From Flagellimonas allohymeniacidonis (lineage in GTDB: Bacteria; Bacteroidota; Bacteroidia; Flavobacteriales; Flavobacteriaceae), in assembly GCF_004296335.1 (NCBI RefSeq), contig NZ_SGIU01000001.1:597290-661289 (forward strand): a stretch of DNA of 64,000 nucleotides, given 5' to 3'. A program made the position numbers and the translations under genes. Every line of letters begins with the position of its first letter. Positions within the stretch are counted from its first letter, which is position 1. This document shows positions 18,511-26,946 of the stretch, piece by piece. The notes beneath the pieces are model-generated. The model saw nothing but the letters and a program-made list of their open reading frames with translations. It had not been told where the DNA came from and ran no database searches.

Positions 18511-18589
18511 AATTTTGGTCAATTCTTGAACATTCTTACATTTTTTTTACAAAAAGTGGTTTTTTTTTACGTAATTTTTCCTAATTAAC

Positions 18590-18597
18590 TACTTTTG
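18590..18597 (+). promoter_or_regulatory. -7 box upstream of the Lrp-family gene
   Basis: TACTTTTG fits TAnnTTTG, 17 bases before the Lrp-family ATG. The upstream region is T-rich but has no clear TTG at the expected spacing. Confidence 0.4.
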
Positions 18598-18614
18598 TTG
18601 AAAATACTAACACT

Positions 18615-19094
18615 ATGAGCAAAGTAAAATTAGACGAAATCGATCACCAAATATTGGATATGTTAATTGACAATACTCGTACCCCGTTCACGGATATTGC
18701 CAAAAAATTATTGATTTCGGCAGGGACAGTTCATGTCAGGGTTAAAAAAATGGAAGAATCTGGGATAATTAAGGGCTCGTCCTTAACCTTGGACTATGTA
18801 AAACTTGGGTATTCGTTCATTGCCTACGTTGGTATCTTTTTAGAAAAAACGCATCAGACCAAGTTTGTTTTAGAGCGATTGAACCAAATTCCTTATGTCA
18901 CTGTCGCCCACATAACAACTGGTAAATTCAACATATTCTGCAAAATACGTGCTCGTGATACGACCCATGCTAAAAATATCATTTTCAAAATAGATGATAT
19001 CGATGGAATTAGCAGGACCGAAACTATGATTTCCTTAGAGGAAAGCATAAACGATAAAAAACGTTTAATGCACACCATTTTCAACGAACTGTAA
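18615..19094 (+). CDS. Lrp/AsnC family transcriptional regulator
   Basis: A 159-residue regulator. The N-terminal winged helix-turn-helix has LDEIDHQILDMLIDNTR, FTDIAKKL, SAGTVHVRVKKMEESGII. The C-terminal RAM effector domain is seen as YVGIFLEKTHQTKFVLERL and TGKFNIFCKIRARD. It probably senses an amino acid or a metabolite; the ligand is unknown. A DinB-family gene follows after 15 bases and is likely co-transcribed. Confidence 0.92.
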   Translation: MSKVKLDEIDHQILDMLIDNTRTPFTDIAKKLLISAGTVHVRVKKMEESGIIKGSSLTLDYVKLGYSFIAYVGIFLEKTHQTKFVLERLNQIPYVTVAHITTGKFNIFCKIRARDTTHAKNIIFKIDDIDGISRTETMISLEESINDKKRLMHTIFNEL

Positions 19095-19109
19095 GTATAT
19101 ACCTCTTTC

Positions 19110-19625
19110 ATGCTGTCTTCTGATTTGCTCCCTTCGGAATATCATCCGTACTACGCTGGGTATATCAATATTGTTGATGATGTCCACTTGATGTCTGCCC
19201 TTCAGAAAGGAAGGGATGTGTTTTTGGATTTTGTCTCAACGTTTCCTGAGAGTAGGTTGCACTATGCCTACGCAGATGGAAAATGGACTGCAGCCGAGGT
19301 ACTTGTTCATATACTTGATGCTGAGCGTGTATTTCAATATCGTGCCTTTCGCTTTGCTCGAAATGATAAGACAGCCTTACCGGGCTTTGAACAGGACGAT
19401 TATGTGTTGGAATCGAAGGCGAATGATAAAAGCAAGGAAGAAATTCTTCAAGAATTTACGGGTATACGTGATTCCACATGGGCCCTTTTTGCTTCTTTAA
19501 ATGAAAATGAGCTTAAAAGAGAGGGGTCTGCAAGTGGCTCATTGATGAGTGTGAGGGCGTTAGGGTTTGTTATTTGTGGTCATCAGAAACATCACCTGGG
19601 CATTTTAAGAGAGCGTTATTTATAG
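19110..19625 (+). CDS. DinB family protein
   Basis: A 171-residue four-helix-bundle protein of the DinB/YfiT metalloenzyme superfamily. Metal-ligand histidines are seen as LVHILDAERVF (about residue 65) and GHQKHHLGILRERY near the C-terminus, in the expected helices. Members include thiol-dependent S-transferases, but the substrate here is unknown. It lies 15 bases after the Lrp gene, which suggests shared expression. Its 3' end converges with a small leftward gene, only 8 bases away. Confidence 0.88.
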   Translation: MLSSDLLPSEYHPYYAGYINIVDDVHLMSALQKGRDVFLDFVSTFPESRLHYAYADGKWTAAEVLVHILDAERVFQYRAFRFARNDKTALPGFEQDDYVLESKANDKSKEEILQEFTGIRDSTWALFASLNENELKREGSASGSLMSVRALGFVICGHQKHHLGILRERYL

Positions 19626-19633
19626 AACCAATC

Positions 19634-19972
19634 CTAAAACAACGGGTCACTTTCGTTTTCACCATCTGATTCCAAATCGTTGTTTGGATGGACTTCTCCT
19701 TCTGCTGGAAAAGCGACTTCCGGCTCTTCTTTTTTAACCAGCTCTTTTTCAATGTTTTCTTCAAAACTGGAAATAAAATTGGAAAGGCTTTTACTGATTT
19801 TTACCAGATAAATGGTATCCTCGGTACGTACTTCTACTGCTTCTACAATTTCTCCACTTGGTTTTTTTAGGGTGATGATGTCGTCATCGCCATATCCATA
19901 GGGATAAGAATCAATAAGCCGGGCGGCTACGGAGTGATCCAACTTCCTGTAGTCTATTAAAATTCGTTTCAT
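19634..19972 (-). CDS. Conserved hypothetical protein
   Basis: A 112-residue protein without signal peptide. The N-terminal 65 residues form a compact domain (MKRILIDYRKLDHSVAARLI, YPYGYGDDDIITLKKPSGE) with alternating hydrophobic strands. The C-terminal 40 residues are acidic and low-complexity (PNNDLESDGENESDPLF) and probably disordered. It looks like a conserved Bacteroidetes family that I cannot name. It lies between the DinB gene (convergent) and aroB (same strand, 94-base gap). The coding call rests on a plausible domain and correct start. Confidence 0.7.
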   Translation of the reverse strand: MKRILIDYRKLDHSVAARLIDSYPYGYGDDDIITLKKPSGEIVEAVEVRTEDTIYLVKISKSLSNFISSFEENIEKELVKKEEPEVAFPAEGEVHPNNDLESDGENESDPLF

Positions 19973-20066
19973 GGCAGGTGGTATTGGTTTACCTACCTAA
20001 ACTATAAATTTTTAGAGCGGTTGTATCCAAAGAGTTGTCAACGCCAATTTTTTGTGTATGTAAAGA

Positions 20067-21122
20067 TTATTCTTTGTAGTAAGCGAAGGCTTTTTGGAAA
20101 AGATTCTCGGGTACCTTCACATCGGTCAAGGCCGACCCGATTTCCTGGAGCAACACAAAATTTATATTGCCATGGGCATTCTTCTTGTCATACTTCATTA
20201 AGTCGATAATGTCCTTGATATCCTCTTCTTCGAAATCCACGCGATTAAAATGACTTAGAAAAGTTTCTTTGATTTCTTGAAGTGACAACTTGGACAAACC
20301 TTTTAATTCATGGGATAGATAACCTTCTAAAATCATGCCTACTGCAATGGCTTCTCCATGAAGTAATGGGGGTTTATGGGAGCTTTCCAAAAAATAAGAT
20401 TCTATTGCGTGCCCAAGGGTATGGCCAAAGTTTAAAATCTTTCGAAGTCCTTGCTCCGTTGGGTCTTCGCTAACCACTTGATTTTTTATAGCAATCGATT
20501 TTTGGATGGAGCCGGCTGTAGAAAAGTTTTTTTCCGTTCGAAGGCACTCCCAATAAGCGGCATCTAGAATCAATCCGTGTTTTAGCATTTCAGCATATCC
20601 GCTTTTGGTTTGCCTGGTATCCAATGTTTTTAACAATTCAGGAAAAACCAAGACCATTTGGGGTTGATTGATAACCCCAACTTGATTTTTCAGCGAACCC
20701 AAATCCACTCCAGTCTTTCCCCCAATCGAAGCATCCACCATAGCCAGGAGGGTAGTGGGGATATTGATAAAATCGATGCCTCTTTTAAAAGTCGACGCCA
20801 CAAAACCACCTAAATCCGTCAAAACCCCGCCACCTAAATTGATCAGCAAACTTTTGCGATCAGCTCCACGGTTGGATAATTGTTGCCATAGGGCATAACA
20901 GGTTTGAATAGTTTTATGTTCTTCCCCAGGAGTGATTTTCAAGACATGGTCGATGTGTTTGGCCAGTATGGAATTCAACTTTGGAAGACAGTGCTTTTCG
21001 GTGTTATCATCCACCAGAACAAATATTTTGGAATAATTGCTTCGTTGCAAATGCTGTGTCAACGTAGCCTCTGCCAACTCCTCAAGGTATACCTCGTACG
21101 TATCTGATGTAATAGGGTCCAT
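20067..21122 (-). CDS. aroB: 3-dehydroquinate synthase
   Basis: The second enzyme of the shikimate pathway (351 residues), which converts DAHP to 3-dehydroquinate with NAD+ and a divalent metal. The NAD-binding GGGVLTDLGGFVAS and IPTTLLAMVDASIGGKTGVDL are present. The metal ligands fit EMLKHGLILD (Glu, His), NFGHTLGHAIES and LLHGEAIAVGM. Length is normal. It diverges from proline dehydrogenase across about 96 bases; the shared region contains a -7 box for the rightward gene only. Confidence 0.95.
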   Translation of the reverse strand: MDPITSDTYEVYLEELAEATLTQHLQRSNYSKIFVLVDDNTEKHCLPKLNSILAKHIDHVLKITPGEEHKTIQTCYALWQQLSNRGADRKSLLINLGGGVLTDLGGFVASTFKRGIDFINIPTTLLAMVDASIGGKTGVDLGSLKNQVGVINQPQMVLVFPELLKTLDTRQTKSGYAEMLKHGLILDAAYWECLRTEKNFSTAGSIQKSIAIKNQVVSEDPTEQGLRKILNFGHTLGHAIESYFLESSHKPPLLHGEAIAVGMILEGYLSHELKGLSKLSLQEIKETFLSHFNRVDFEEEDIKDIIDLMKYDKKNAHGNINFVLLQEIGSALTDVKVPENLFQKAFAYYKE

Positions 21123-21182
21123 AATGCAAATGTGACACTAAATAAAGACTATTTTTATAGATAATCTTATCGAATCCCTACT

Positions 21183-21190
21183 TATATTTG
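21183..21190 (+). promoter_or_regulatory. -7 box upstream of proline dehydrogenase
   Basis: TATATTTG matches TAnnTTTG, 29 bases before the chosen ATG at 21219. No TTG was found at the usual distance upstream. Confidence 0.4.
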
Positions 21191-21218
21191 ATTTGTTATT
21201 AGATTGTCAAAAATGCAC

Positions 21219-22385
21219 ATGAATTTTGAGAATACTGCAATCGCTTTTGACCTAAAAACCGATTCGGAACTCGAAAGGGCCTACTTCCTTTTCAAACTGA
21301 TTGCCAACGAACCTCTTGTTAGGATAGGTACTGCCGTTACCAATTTTGCCATTAAGGCCCATTTGCCCATTGAAGGGTTGATACGGGCCACGGTATTCGA
21401 CCATTTTTGTGGTGGTACCCATGAGGAAGACTGCATGCCCATAATCGACAAGATGTTTGAAAAAGGGGTGTGTTCCATTTTGGATTACTCGGTGGAAGGG
21501 AAAGAGATAGAAGACCAATTTGACTTTGCATTACAAAAAACGCTCGAAGTACTTGACTTTGTGAAAGAGAAGGATGCGATTCCCTTCGCCGTTTTTAAGC
21601 CCACAGGTTTTGGGCGTTTTGAACTGTACCAGAAAGTCAGTGAAAATAAACCCTTGACCGAAGATGAGAAGGCGGAATGGCAGCGTATAATTGACCGATA
21701 CCACCAAGTTTGCAAAAAGGCTTTTGATTTGGATGTCTCTCTTCTTATCGATGCCGAAGAAAGTTGGATGCAAGAAGCTGCCGATGACATAGCGCTGCAT
21801 ATGATGCGTAGATATAATAGGGAAAAGGCTGTGGTTTTCAATACGGCACAGATGTACCGATGGGATAGGTTGGCGTATATCCAAGAAATTCATGAGATAG
21901 CTTCCCAAGAAGATTTTGTGGTGGGACTAAAGGTCGTTCGAGGCGCTTATATGGAAAAAGAAAATGAAAGGGCTGAAGAACTGGGGTATAAAAGTCCCAT
22001 TTGCACCTCAAAACAAGCCACCGATGAAAATTTTGACGCGGCAATAGCCTTTATGATGGAAAATTTAGAACGCATGGCCATTTTTGCTGGAACGCATAAT
22101 GAACTGAGTTCTTTGAAATTAGTGGAGCAAATGGTAGATATGAAGATTGCCAATAACAATCCTAAAATATGGTTCGGCCAACTTTTTGGAATGAGTGATC
22201 ATATCACCTATAACCTATCCAATGCCGGATATAATGCGGCGAAGTACGTGCCTTACGGCCCGGTTAAGGATGTTATGCCCTATTTGATTCGCAGGGCTGA
22301 GGAAAACACTTCAGTCGCTGGGCAAACTACTCGCGAACTTTCGTTGTTAAAAAAGGAAAAGGAACGAAGGAAGTTGGATATTTAG
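21219..22385 (+). CDS. Proline dehydrogenase
   Basis: An FAD-dependent enzyme (388 residues) that oxidises L-proline to pyrroline-5-carboxylate. The beta/alpha-barrel motifs are seen as FKPTGFGR, LLIDAEESWMQ, VFNTAQMYRWDR, GLKVVRGAYMEKE and the C-terminal YVPYGPVKDVMPYLIRRAEEN with RRAxEN, which binds the substrate. The frame extends back to a TTG at 21204, but MNFENTAIAFDLKTDSEL from 21219 fits the family start. It is a single-domain PRODH without the P5C dehydrogenase part. Its stop overlaps the stop of the convergent DUF4258 gene. Confidence 0.93.
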   Translation: MNFENTAIAFDLKTDSELERAYFLFKLIANEPLVRIGTAVTNFAIKAHLPIEGLIRATVFDHFCGGTHEEDCMPIIDKMFEKGVCSILDYSVEGKEIEDQFDFALQKTLEVLDFVKEKDAIPFAVFKPTGFGRFELYQKVSENKPLTEDEKAEWQRIIDRYHQVCKKAFDLDVSLLIDAEESWMQEAADDIALHMMRRYNREKAVVFNTAQMYRWDRLAYIQEIHEIASQEDFVVGLKVVRGAYMEKENERAEELGYKSPICTSKQATDENFDAAIAFMMENLERMAIFAGTHNELSSLKLVEQMVDMKIANNNPKIWFGQLFGMSDHITYNLSNAGYNAAKYVPYGPVKDVMPYLIRRAEENTSVAGQTTRELSLLKKEKERRKLDI

Positions 22386-22750
22386 TAGCTGAGACTTTCT
22401 ACTACAATACTGTCCTTGCAGTTTTGAACTTGGAGTATTCTTTTACGATTATCAATATCTTTTTCGATGCGATAGATTTTGCATGGCTCTGATTTCGTAT
22501 CACTATTTCTAAAATCAATATCGCCATCCTTTAAAAAGGATTGAATCAATATCGTGTCGCGAAATGTTTCCTGCAATTTATCCCCAAATACCAAAGGCTT
22601 GGAGCGGAGGTCTTTCAAAACCCTGCAATTGGGAAAGTAACAGAATTCCGTTCCCGTTTCCTCTGACTTTTTCTGAAGAAAGAAAACCAAAAAAACAATA
22701 CCAATGGAAAGGCCAACCAAATACCAACCCAAGCGCCGTAAGAATGCCAT
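22382..22750 (-). CDS. DUF4258 family protein, membrane-anchored
   Basis: A 122-residue protein with one membrane segment (about 9-26) and a soluble domain beginning ETGTEFCYFPNCRVLKDLRSKP. Two Cys residues in FCYFPNC and a later PCKIYR and QNCKDS could be functional. This matches the DUF4258 type found in Bacteroidetes next to alanine dehydrogenase. Function unknown. It follows the alanine dehydrogenase gene by 3 bases, so the two are probably translated from one mRNA. The stop codon overlaps that of proline dehydrogenase. Confidence 0.8.
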   Translation of the reverse strand: MAFLRRLGWYLVGLSIGIVFLVFFLQKKSEETGTEFCYFPNCRVLKDLRSKPLVFGDKLQETFRDTILIQSFLKDGDIDFRNSDTKSEPCKIYRIEKDIDNRKRILQVQNCKDSIVVESLSY

Positions 22751-22753
22751 GGA

Positions 22754-23953
22754 CTAAAAAATAAGAAAGTTAATATCGCTATAGGAAAGCCCGAACCAAT
22801 CCCCAACGGATTTGTTGGTCAAAATGCCGTGATACATATATAACCCGTTGCGCAATCCGCGATCGAAACGAAGGGAATGTTCCAGACCACCATCTTCCCC
22901 GATTTTCAGCAAATAGGGGGTAAAAATATTGCTTATTGAAATAGAGGATGTCCGTGGATAGCGTGCTGGAATATTGGGCACCCCATAATGGATGACATCA
23001 AACTTTTCTACGGTGGGTTTATCGTGGGTGGTGATTTCTGAAGTTTCAAAACAGCCACCCATATCAATGCTCACATCAATAATAACAGCTCCCTTTTTCA
23101 TGTTTTCCACCATGGAACTGGAAACTATAACAGGAGTGCGGTCCTTACCTCGGGTTGCACCGATGGCCACATCACATCTCTTTAAAGCCTTCAATAAATT
23201 TTTGGGTTGTATTGTAGAAGTATAGATGGTTCGGTTTAAGTTGGTTTGTAGGTTCCGCAATTTGGTCAAGGAATTATCAAATACTTTGATGTTGGCACCT
23301 AGTCCCAGTGCGGAACGTGAGGCGAATTCACCAACAGTACCTGCTCCAATAATGACGACTTCAACAGGAGGCACGCCACTGATATTTCCAAACATCAATC
23401 CGTTTCCCTTGTTGGTGGTAGCCATAAGTTCAGAGGCGATGAGGATGGAAGAAATTCCGGCAATCTCGCTTAAAGATCGTACAGCGGGATACTTACCATC
23501 TTCGTCCCTGATATATTCAAAGGCAATGGCGGTCAATCTTTTTTTCGCCATGTTTTCAAAGTAGGCCTTGCTTTGTGTTTTTATCTGAAGGGCCGAAATC
23601 AAAATGGTTTGCGGATTCAACAAATCCATTTCGGCGAGGGTAGGGGGCTCCACTTTTAAAATGAGCGGACAAGAAAATACTTTCTTTACGTCGCGAGTAA
23701 TCTCGGCACCGGCATTGGTATAATCCGCATCCGAAAAATTGGCACCCTCTCCGGCACCTGCTTCTACCAATACACGATGCCCATGGGCCGTAATGGCGTT
23801 GACGGCATCGGGGGTAAGACAAATTCGTTTTTCTTGGTATTGGCTCTCCTTGGGAAGACCGATAAACAGTTCTCCCTTTTGCTTTAAAATTTCGAGGGTT
23901 TCTTCCTGGGGTAAAAGTTGCTGTTTGCTAAAGGGTGAGGAGGGTTGGTTCAT
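22754..23953 (-). CDS. ald: Alanine dehydrogenase
   Basis: A 399-residue NAD-dependent enzyme of the alanine dehydrogenase/transhydrogenase alpha family, interconverting alanine and pyruvate plus ammonia. The N-terminal GLPKESQYQEKRICLTPDAV holds the substrate Arg/Lys site. HGHRVLVEAGAGEGANFSD follows, and the NAD site is VVIIGAGTVGEFASR. The C-terminal SISISNIFTPYLLKIGE is typical of the Bacteroidetes branch. A terminal extension relative to the classical enzyme leaves some doubt over exact substrate. It is the first gene of a two-gene unit with the DUF4258 gene. Confidence 0.9.
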   Translation of the reverse strand: MNQPSSPFSKQQLLPQEETLEILKQKGELFIGLPKESQYQEKRICLTPDAVNAITAHGHRVLVEAGAGEGANFSDADYTNAGAEITRDVKKVFSCPLILKVEPPTLAEMDLLNPQTILISALQIKTQSKAYFENMAKKRLTAIAFEYIRDEDGKYPAVRSLSEIAGISSILIASELMATTNKGNGLMFGNISGVPPVEVVIIGAGTVGEFASRSALGLGANIKVFDNSLTKLRNLQTNLNRTIYTSTIQPKNLLKALKRCDVAIGATRGKDRTPVIVSSSMVENMKKGAVIIDVSIDMGGCFETSEITTHDKPTVEKFDVIHYGVPNIPARYPRTSSISISNIFTPYLLKIGEDGGLEHSLRFDRGLRNGLYMYHGILTNKSVGDWFGLSYSDINFLIF

Positions 23954-23997
23954 ACGATGTAAAGCTATTCACAATACCTTTAAGGTAACGAACAAAT

Positions 23998-24540
23998 TTA
24001 CATTTTTTTCGAAAGGGTCTGTTGGCGTTGTTCCAGTTTCTCACGCTCTTTACGAAGTTCTTCCTTTTCTTTAAGGATTTGAAGTTCAGTGTCCATAGCG
24101 TCGAGATCAATACCATGCACGTGTTTATCCACTAGTTTAACCCTAATGAAATAAACTACGGGAACAACTACCATGGTTACAGCAATCACATATAGAATTT
24201 CGTTCTCGTCTATTATCTGAGATTCATAGGTCAGAACGCTGAACAGTTGAAAGCTATACATGGCAATGGGTATCAAAATAGCATGGTACCACCAATGTTT
24301 ACAGGTGGCAAACCATATCACCAATAATAGCAGTGGTGTGATTTTAAGAAGATAATAGTAGAATGCACTACTAACATCGGAAAAACCATTATTGGAAAAA
24401 GTAATTCCCAAAAAGTTTAATTCCGTGCCATCAGAAGGCATATATTTCCAACAATAGTGGATAATTGGGGTGATTGCTATAATTAAAGTGATCAGGCCTT
24501 CAATAACTAACTTGCGCCTGATTTTATTTTTGTCACTCAT
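23998..24540 (-). CDS. Hypothetical membrane protein with C-terminal coiled coil
   Basis: A 180-residue protein with about four membrane segments (about 14-29, 60-79, 85-103 and 113-132). These are followed by a charged cytoplasmic helix (LDAMDTELQILKEKEELR, then REKLEQRQQTLSKKM) predicted as a coiled coil. I do not recognise a family. It lies 44 bases upstream of alanine dehydrogenase on the same strand, so shared transcription is possible. A terminator at 24582-24604 isolates it from the small gene upstream. Confidence 0.7.
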   Translation of the reverse strand: MSDKNKIRRKLVIEGLITLIIAITPIIHYCWKYMPSDGTELNFLGITFSNNGFSDVSSAFYYYLLKITPLLLLVIWFATCKHWWYHAILIPIAMYSFQLFSVLTYESQIIDENEILYVIAVTMVVVPVVYFIRVKLVDKHVHGIDLDAMDTELQILKEKEELRKEREKLEQRQQTLSKKM

Positions 24541-24581
24541 ATAGACATAACTGCCAACCCTTGAAAATATTGTACAAAAAA

Positions 24582-24604
24582 ACCCTTCATAAAAAATGAA
24601 GGGT
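24582..24604 (-). terminator. Rho-independent terminator, leftward
   Basis: ACCCTTCAT (24582-24590) and ATGAAGGGT (24596-24604) form a 9-base-pair stem with a 5-base loop. On the minus strand it is followed by TTTTTTTG, so it ends transcription of the small gene at 24630-24767. A shorter T-run on the plus strand could make it act in both directions. Confidence 0.85.
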
Positions 24605-24629
24605 CTTTTAACCGTAATCTTAGCTCGGC

Positions 24630-24767
24630 TTAGAACTTAATTTGATCCTTTTTTCGAATGCTTGGCACATCTTCCAAAGTATCTTCAACAATGACTGAGG
24701 TTGACACAACTGTCATTGCCAAAAAAGCAACAGCTAAGAGTCCAAAAAAAACTTTTTTAGTGTTCAT
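24630..24767 (-). CDS. Small exported protein (45 aa)
   Basis: An open frame from ATG at 24767 to TAA at 24630. MNTKKVFFGLLAVAFLAMT is a good signal peptide or anchor, followed by a short polar tail (VEDTLEDVPSIRKKDQ, then IKF). A strong terminator begins about 25 bases after the stop codon, which supports a real short transcription unit. Function unknown; Flavobacteriia often carry such short secreted peptides. There is no homology evidence available. Confidence 0.6.
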   Translation of the reverse strand: MNTKKVFFGLLAVAFLAMTVVSTSVIVEDTLEDVPSIRKKDQIKF

Positions 24768-24944
24768 CGTAAAAGAGTTTTTGGTTAATAAATGAATTCA
24801 TCTATGGTTCAAAAGTAGGAAAATATTTCAACCTACCCTACACTTCGTCGATAAAAATTGCATTTTATCCTAAAAACTCAACATTTAATCGAGAAGCACT
24901 TGCACAATAAATGATTTGTTTGAAGATAACTGTAATGAATGGGT
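24768..24944. other. Intergenic gap, nothing recognised
   Basis: This stretch of about 177 AT-rich bases between the small exported protein and tsaE shows no open frame of note. It probably holds the promoter of the small gene, but no full promoter match was found. Confidence 0.4.
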
Positions 24945-25358
24945 TCAGGGATTTAACTCGACTGAACGTGTGTTTTCATCGATGAAGCGTAAATGCACCT
25001 TCTCCGAATTTTCGGGCAAAAGGGAGGTGATTTTCTCTGGCCATTCAATGAAAATCCATGCATCGGAAGATGTATAATCCTCAAAGCCAAGGTCTAAGGC
25101 CTCAGCTTCCGTTTCAATACGGTAAAAATCGAAGTGGTAGGCAAGCAATTCATCCGATCCATCGTGATATTCGTTTACCAAACCAAATGTGGGACTACTG
25201 GCATAGTCTATTCCCCCTAGCCGTTTTACCAAAGCTTTGATTAAAGTGGTTTTTCCGGCGCCCATCTCACCAAAAAAACATAAGGTTTTGTTTTTGACCG
25301 ATTTCACCAATTGCTCAGCAATTGCATCAATCTCTTGAAGTGTAAATTCCGTTTTCAA
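24945..25358 (-). CDS. tsaE: tRNA threonylcarbamoyladenosine biosynthesis ATPase TsaE
   Basis: A 137-residue P-loop ATPase needed for the t6A modification at A37 of ANN-decoding tRNAs, working with TsaB and TsaD. The Walker A is GEMGAGKTTL (about 32-41). Family marks are SSPTFGLVNEYHDG, YHFDFYRIETEAEALDLGFEDY and WIFIEWPEKI. Length is normal. It follows porX by 5 bases and is almost certainly in the same transcript. Confidence 0.95.
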   Translation of the reverse strand: MKTEFTLQEIDAIAEQLVKSVKNKTLCFFGEMGAGKTTLIKALVKRLGGIDYASSPTFGLVNEYHDGSDELLAYHFDFYRIETEAEALDLGFEDYTSSDAWIFIEWPEKITSLLPENSEKVHLRFIDENTRSVELNP

Positions 25359-25363
25359 TCTTA

Positions 25364-26908
25364 TTATTTAGCCTCCAAAACTACAAAAGGAACAATCATT
25401 TCCTCCAAGGAAACACCACCATGTTGATAAGTGTTTCGGTAATATCCGACATAGTGATTGTAATTGTTGGGATAAGCAAAGAACAAATCGTTCTTGGCAA
25501 AGATAAAGCAGCTACTCAAATTAATGTTGGGCAAGTGAATTGACTGCGGATTTTTAGTGGATAGAACATCCTTTTCCTCAAACGTTAGACTCCGACCGGT
25601 TTTGTATCGAAGATTTAAGCTGGTTTCGCGGTCACCAATTACCTTTGAAGGTTGCTTTACGTTAATGGTGCCATGATCCGTGGTCAAAATCAATTTCATG
25701 CCCAAATCCTGGGCTTGCTGAATGATCTCCAATAGGGGAGAATTTTTAAACCAGCTAAGCGTCAAAGATCGGTAAGCCTTATCGTTTGATGCCAACTCTT
25801 TGATGACCTCCATTTCGGTTTTGGCATGTGACAGCATATCCACAAAATTGTAAACCACGACGGTCAGATCATTGTCTTTTTGCGACCTAAAATTCTGCGC
25901 CAGATGTTTCCCCTGTTTGAGACTACTTATTTTATGGTACTCCCAATTCAAGTTGAGCCCCAAGCGTTTCAATTGTTCGCCCAAGAACTCTGCTTCGAAC
26001 AGATTTTTACCACCCTCGTCAGTATCGTTCTTCCACCAATCGGGATATTTCTTTTCCATATCCAAAGGCATGAGTCCAGAGAAAATAGCATTACGGGCGT
26101 ATTGGGTCGCTGTAGGAAGTATACTGTAATAGGAACACTCCTTTTTCTTTTTATAATGCACGCCGAGAGCTTCCTCAAAGGCCCACCATTGGTCAAACCT
26201 AAGGTTGTCAATAACCACCAAAAGCGTTTTGCTCGATTGCAGTTCTGGCTTGATCATTTCGCGAAAAAGCGTATGTGACATAATGGGTCCATCATCACCA
26301 TCAAACCAATCCTGGTAATTCTTGTCCACAAATTTGCTGAACTGTGAATTCGCTTCAACTTTTTGCGATTCCAGAATTTCGAACATTCCAGAGTCTTCAA
26401 TTTCCTCCAATTGCAGTTCCCAATAAATCAACTTTTTATAAAGCTCGGCCCATTCCTTATGACTGTTCACCATGGAAAGGTCCATAGCGATTTTTCGAAA
26501 CTCCTGCTGATAATTGGCCGTGGTCTTTTCCGAAACCAATCGCGAATTGTCAAGACTCTTTTTAAGCGAGAGTAAAATTTGATTGGGATTGACGGGCTTA
26601 ATGAGGTAATCGGCAATTTTTGAGCCGATGGCTTCATCCATAATGTACTCTTCCTCACTTTTGGTGATCATTACCACTGGAATAGAGGCATCGTGTTTTT
26701 TAATCTCGTTGAGGGTCTCCAGGCCAGAAATGCCCGGCATGTTTTCATCCAAGAAAACAATATCGAAAAATCGCTCATTTATTTCTTCCAAAGCATCCTG
26801 CCCACTTTGGCAAGTGACCACTTCGTAGTTTTTCTTTTCCAAGAAAAGGATATGGGGTTTGAGCAGGTCTATTTCGTCATCCACCCATAAAATTGTAATC
26901 TTGTTCAT
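25364..26908 (-). CDS. porX: PorX-type response regulator with PglZ domain
   Basis: A 514-residue two-domain regulator. Residues 1-125 are a response-regulator receiver with the phospho-acceptor D54 in VFLDENMPG, the acidic pair DDE near residue 10 and the Lys in LIKPVNP. After a helical linker comes a PglZ/alkaline-phosphatase-like domain with VVIDNLRFDQW and LTTDHGTINV metal-site motifs. In Porphyromonas and Flavobacterium, PorX with PorY controls the type IX secretion system and gliding. No porY is in the window. It heads the porX-tsaE unit and diverges from the HD hydrolase gene. Confidence 0.93.
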   Translation of the reverse strand: MNKITILWVDDEIDLLKPHILFLEKKNYEVVTCQSGQDALEEINERFFDIVFLDENMPGISGLETLNEIKKHDASIPVVMITKSEEEYIMDEAIGSKIADYLIKPVNPNQILLSLKKSLDNSRLVSEKTTANYQQEFRKIAMDLSMVNSHKEWAELYKKLIYWELQLEEIEDSGMFEILESQKVEANSQFSKFVDKNYQDWFDGDDGPIMSHTLFREMIKPELQSSKTLLVVIDNLRFDQWWAFEEALGVHYKKKKECSYYSILPTATQYARNAIFSGLMPLDMEKKYPDWWKNDTDEGGKNLFEAEFLGEQLKRLGLNLNWEYHKISSLKQGKHLAQNFRSQKDNDLTVVVYNFVDMLSHAKTEMEVIKELASNDKAYRSLTLSWFKNSPLLEIIQQAQDLGMKLILTTDHGTINVKQPSKVIGDRETSLNLRYKTGRSLTFEEKDVLSTKNPQSIHLPNINLSSCFIFAKNDLFFAYPNNYNHYVGYYRNTYQHGGVSLEEMIVPFVVLEAK

Positions 26909-26946
26909 ATAGTGCCTATCTTTACAATCTTAAATTAACTTCCTTG

